This document shows, in pieces, positions 12,732 through 14,270 of a DNA stretch of 14,270 nt (position 1 is its first letter; each line of letters begins with the position of its first letter). The position numbers were made by a program, and so were the translations under genes. Source of the stretch: Comamonadaceae bacterium (lineage in GTDB: Bacteria > Pseudomonadota > Gammaproteobacteria > Burkholderiales > Burkholderiaceae_C). The DNA lies in assembly GCA_021286965.1 (NCBI GenBank), contig JAJTBK010000429.1, forward strand, positions 1 through 14,270, written 5' to 3'. The notes under the pieces are model-generated. The model did not search any database, was not told where the DNA came from, and saw only the letters and a program-made list of their open reading frames with translations.

Positions 12732-14270
12732 ATGTCTCACACCCCATATTTCATGGCCACCGGTACGCTGTTAGAGCAGCACATGGCGTCTCGGTTTCGT
12801 GGGGATATTGAGGGCTTGCGCGCTGTCGCCGTTCTCTTGGTGATTGCCGCGCATTACGCCCTACCGGGATTTGCCGGCGGTTTCGTGGGAGTGGACATTT
12901 TTTTTGTCATCTCCGGCTACTTGATCACGGCACTCTTGGTGCGCGAGCACGAGGAAACCGGGCGCATCGCGTTGCTGCGGTTTTACGCCAACCGCTTGCG
13001 TCGCCTGTTACCGGCTTTGCTGACCATGCTGGTGGTGTGCACGGCGGCAGCGTGGCTGCTGTTGCCCATGAACCAGCAACCAGCACAGAACCTGGGCGCT
13101 GCCATGGCTGCATGGTGGGTGAGCAATTTTTATTTTGCCTTCTCGGACGTTGATTACTTTGCTGCGGAAACAGTGCAGAACGTTTTTTTGCACACCTGGT
13201 CATTGGGCATTGAGGAGCAGTTTTATCTTGCTTGGCCGTTGCTGACCATGCTCTGCATTGCCTGGGCCCGGGGGGCGGGGTGGCGACTGGCGTTCGCCGG
13301 GCTGGTTTTTTCCGTCCTTTCGCTTGGAATATGTCTCGCCTGGACATACGGTCGTGAGCCCATGCTGGCGTATTACCTGATGCCGGCGCGCGCATGGCAG
13401 TTTGCTGCCGGGGCACTGACCTGGCTTGGCACGCGCCAATACGTGCCGACTGCGCTACAAGCGCGGGCCATGGCTTGGGTGGGGGGGCTCATGCTGCTGG
13501 GTAGCATGGTGTTTGTTGGGCCCCATATTTCCTACCCTGGGGTGTGGGCCCTGCTACCGACGTTCGCGGCCTGCGCTTTTTTAGCGGCAGGCACTGCGCC
13601 AACGCCCTCCCGCTGCAGCGTCGTGCTGGCGTGTGGGCCGCTGCGCGGTATTGGGCGGTTGTCTTACAGCTGGTATCTGTGGCATTGGCCGGTGCTGGTG
13701 ATAGGGCAGGAGCTGGTGCCGGTGCATGGCTCGCTGGGGGGAACGACCATGGCACTGGGTATTTCCTTGCTGGCAGCCATGGCCACACACCATTGGATTG
13801 AAAAGCCGGTGCGTTTTGGACGCATGGCGCAGTGGCGACACGGTTGGCAGGTGGTTTTATTGGTGGGATTGATGTTTGTTTTCAGTACGCTGATGCTGTT
13901 GAGCAACCGCCATGCACAGCAACTTTTGGACGATGCATCGGCGGCGCAGAATGCCTACACCCAAGCCATGCGTGACACGCCTTCGTTGTACCGTGACCGG
14001 TGCGACGACTGGTATCACAGTGATGAGCTCAAGCCCTGTCGTTATGGCAACCGCAGCACGGGGGAGAAAGTCGTGCTTTGGGGAGACAGCATTGGGGCGC
14101 AATGGTTTCCGGCCATCACCCAGATGTTTGATCTGCAGCAGTGGGAGGTCATTGTGTTGACAAAATCCTCCTGCCCCCTTGTGGATGAGCCCTTTTTCTA
14201 CGCCCGCATTGGCCGTGAATACACCGAATGCGCCACCTGGCGCGACCGGGCCATGAAGTGGTTGCAACAG
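12732..14270 (+). CDS. OafA/YrhL-type acyltransferase with C-terminal SGNH domain (partial, 3' end outside window)
   Basis: 513 codons open to the window edge. The N-terminal half is an acyltransferase-3 membrane domain with about ten helices: RFRGDIEGLRAVAVLLVIAAH (21-41, with Arg30 and catalytic His41), then GGFVGVDIFFVISGYLIT and WSLGIEEQFYLAWP. After a last helix near residue 395 comes a periplasmic part with VVLWGDSIGAQWF (447-459), whose GDS block places the SGNH nucleophile at Ser453. Proteins of this layout acetylate O-antigen or other surface polysaccharides. The ATG at 12732 has AGGGA seven nt upstream; ATGs at 12753 and 12783 are less supported. Base composition is more AT-rich with many TTG, TTT, TTA and GTT codons, unlike its neighbours, so recent acquisition is plausible. 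The gene starts 55 bp from tRNA-Arg. Confidence 0.9.
   Translation, partial: MSHTPYFMATGTLLEQHMASRFRGDIEGLRAVAVLLVIAAHYALPGFAGGFVGVDIFFVISGYLITALLVREHEETGRIALLRFYANRLRRLLPALLTMLVVCTAAAWLLLPMNQQPAQNLGAAMAAWWVSNFYFAFSDVDYFAAETVQNVFLHTWSLGIEEQFYLAWPLLTMLCIAWARGAGWRLAFAGLVFSVLSLGICLAWTYGREPMLAYYLMPARAWQFAAGALTWLGTRQYVPTALQARAMAWVGGLMLLGSMVFVGPHISYPGVWALLPTFAACAFLAAGTAPTPSRCSVVLACGPLRGIGRLSYSWYLWHWPVLVIGQELVPVHGSLGGTTMALGISLLAAMATHHWIEKPVRFGRMAQWRHGWQVVLLVGLMFVFSTLMLLSNRHAQQLLDDASAAQNAYTQAMRDTPSLYRDRCDDWYHSDELKPCRYGNRSTGEKVVLWGDSIGAQWFPAITQMFDLQQWEVIVLTKSSCPLVDEPFFYARIGREYTECATWRDRAMKWLQQ

Noticed and set aside
13544..13801. Separate 85-codon rightward frame within the acyltransferase region
   Set aside because: It is an out-of-frame reading of the long acyltransferase frame that is open from 12732 to the window end.
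12600..14270. Integrative element inserted at tRNA-Arg
   Set aside because: The acyltransferase lies on the 5' side of the tRNA, there is no integrase in view and no duplicated tRNA 3' end could be found in the window.

Overview
The window looks like chromosomal DNA of a betaproteobacterium, most likely a Comamonadaceae member (Acidovorax/Comamonas relatives). The signs are high-GC coding sequence, proteins of familiar beta-proteobacterial type (DUF3717-DUF1289, LeuA of the ~570-residue class, RdgC, TerC, BepA-like M48 protease) and a dispersed intergenic repeat that I associate with this family. The organism call is an inference from gene style; no database was searched.

Layout. (1) 1-768: a copper-response locus. 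The first codons of a leftward gene (probably copA) face copZ-cueR across an intergenic region with two MerR/CueR-type dyad promoters. (2) 772-1029: a DUF3297 gene, convergent with cueR. (3) 1030-1432: a gene-free stretch with one dispersed repeat and a DnaA-box/DnaA-trio module (A). (4) 1433-3733: leftward rdgC-spmAB pair. (5) 3879-4409: rightward Spy/CpxP-like periplasmic protein. (6) 4410-5019: a gene-free stretch with two more DnaA-box/trio modules (B, C) and two leftward terminators. (7) 5020-8632: a leftward biosynthetic block in the transcription order leader peptide-leuA-nlpC-aroG, with a probable leucine attenuator at its head. (8) 8680-9084: a DUF3717-DUF1289 protein. (9) 9136-10484: a yybP-ykoY (Mn2+) riboswitch, a TerC-family exporter and a small membrane protein. 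(10) 10452-11993: leftward BepA-like periplasmic metalloprotease, overlapping the previous gene tail-to-tail. (11) 12067-12558: moaC. (12) 12600-12676: tRNA-Arg(TCT). (13) 12732-14270: 5' part of an AT-richer OafA-type acyltransferase with a SGNH domain, cut by the window edge.

The most unusual feature is the set of three related ~200-bp intergenic modules (1172-1382, 4420-4637, 4699-4895). Together they contain eight perfect TTATCCACA boxes. Each module ends with the same layout: DnaA box, 14-15 nt spacer, a CTACTACTA(C/T)CACTATG tract, then an AT-rich stretch. This is the layout described for bacterial origin unwinding regions (DnaA-trios), yet no dnaA, dnaN or gyrB is in the window. Also notable are a dispersed repeat that seems to encode most of a protease signal peptide and, in another copy, the end of moaC; a leucine leader peptide with three rare CTA codons; and several genes whose -10-like hexamer lies 8-10 nt before an ATG without a Shine-Dalgarno sequence, suggesting leaderless mRNAs.
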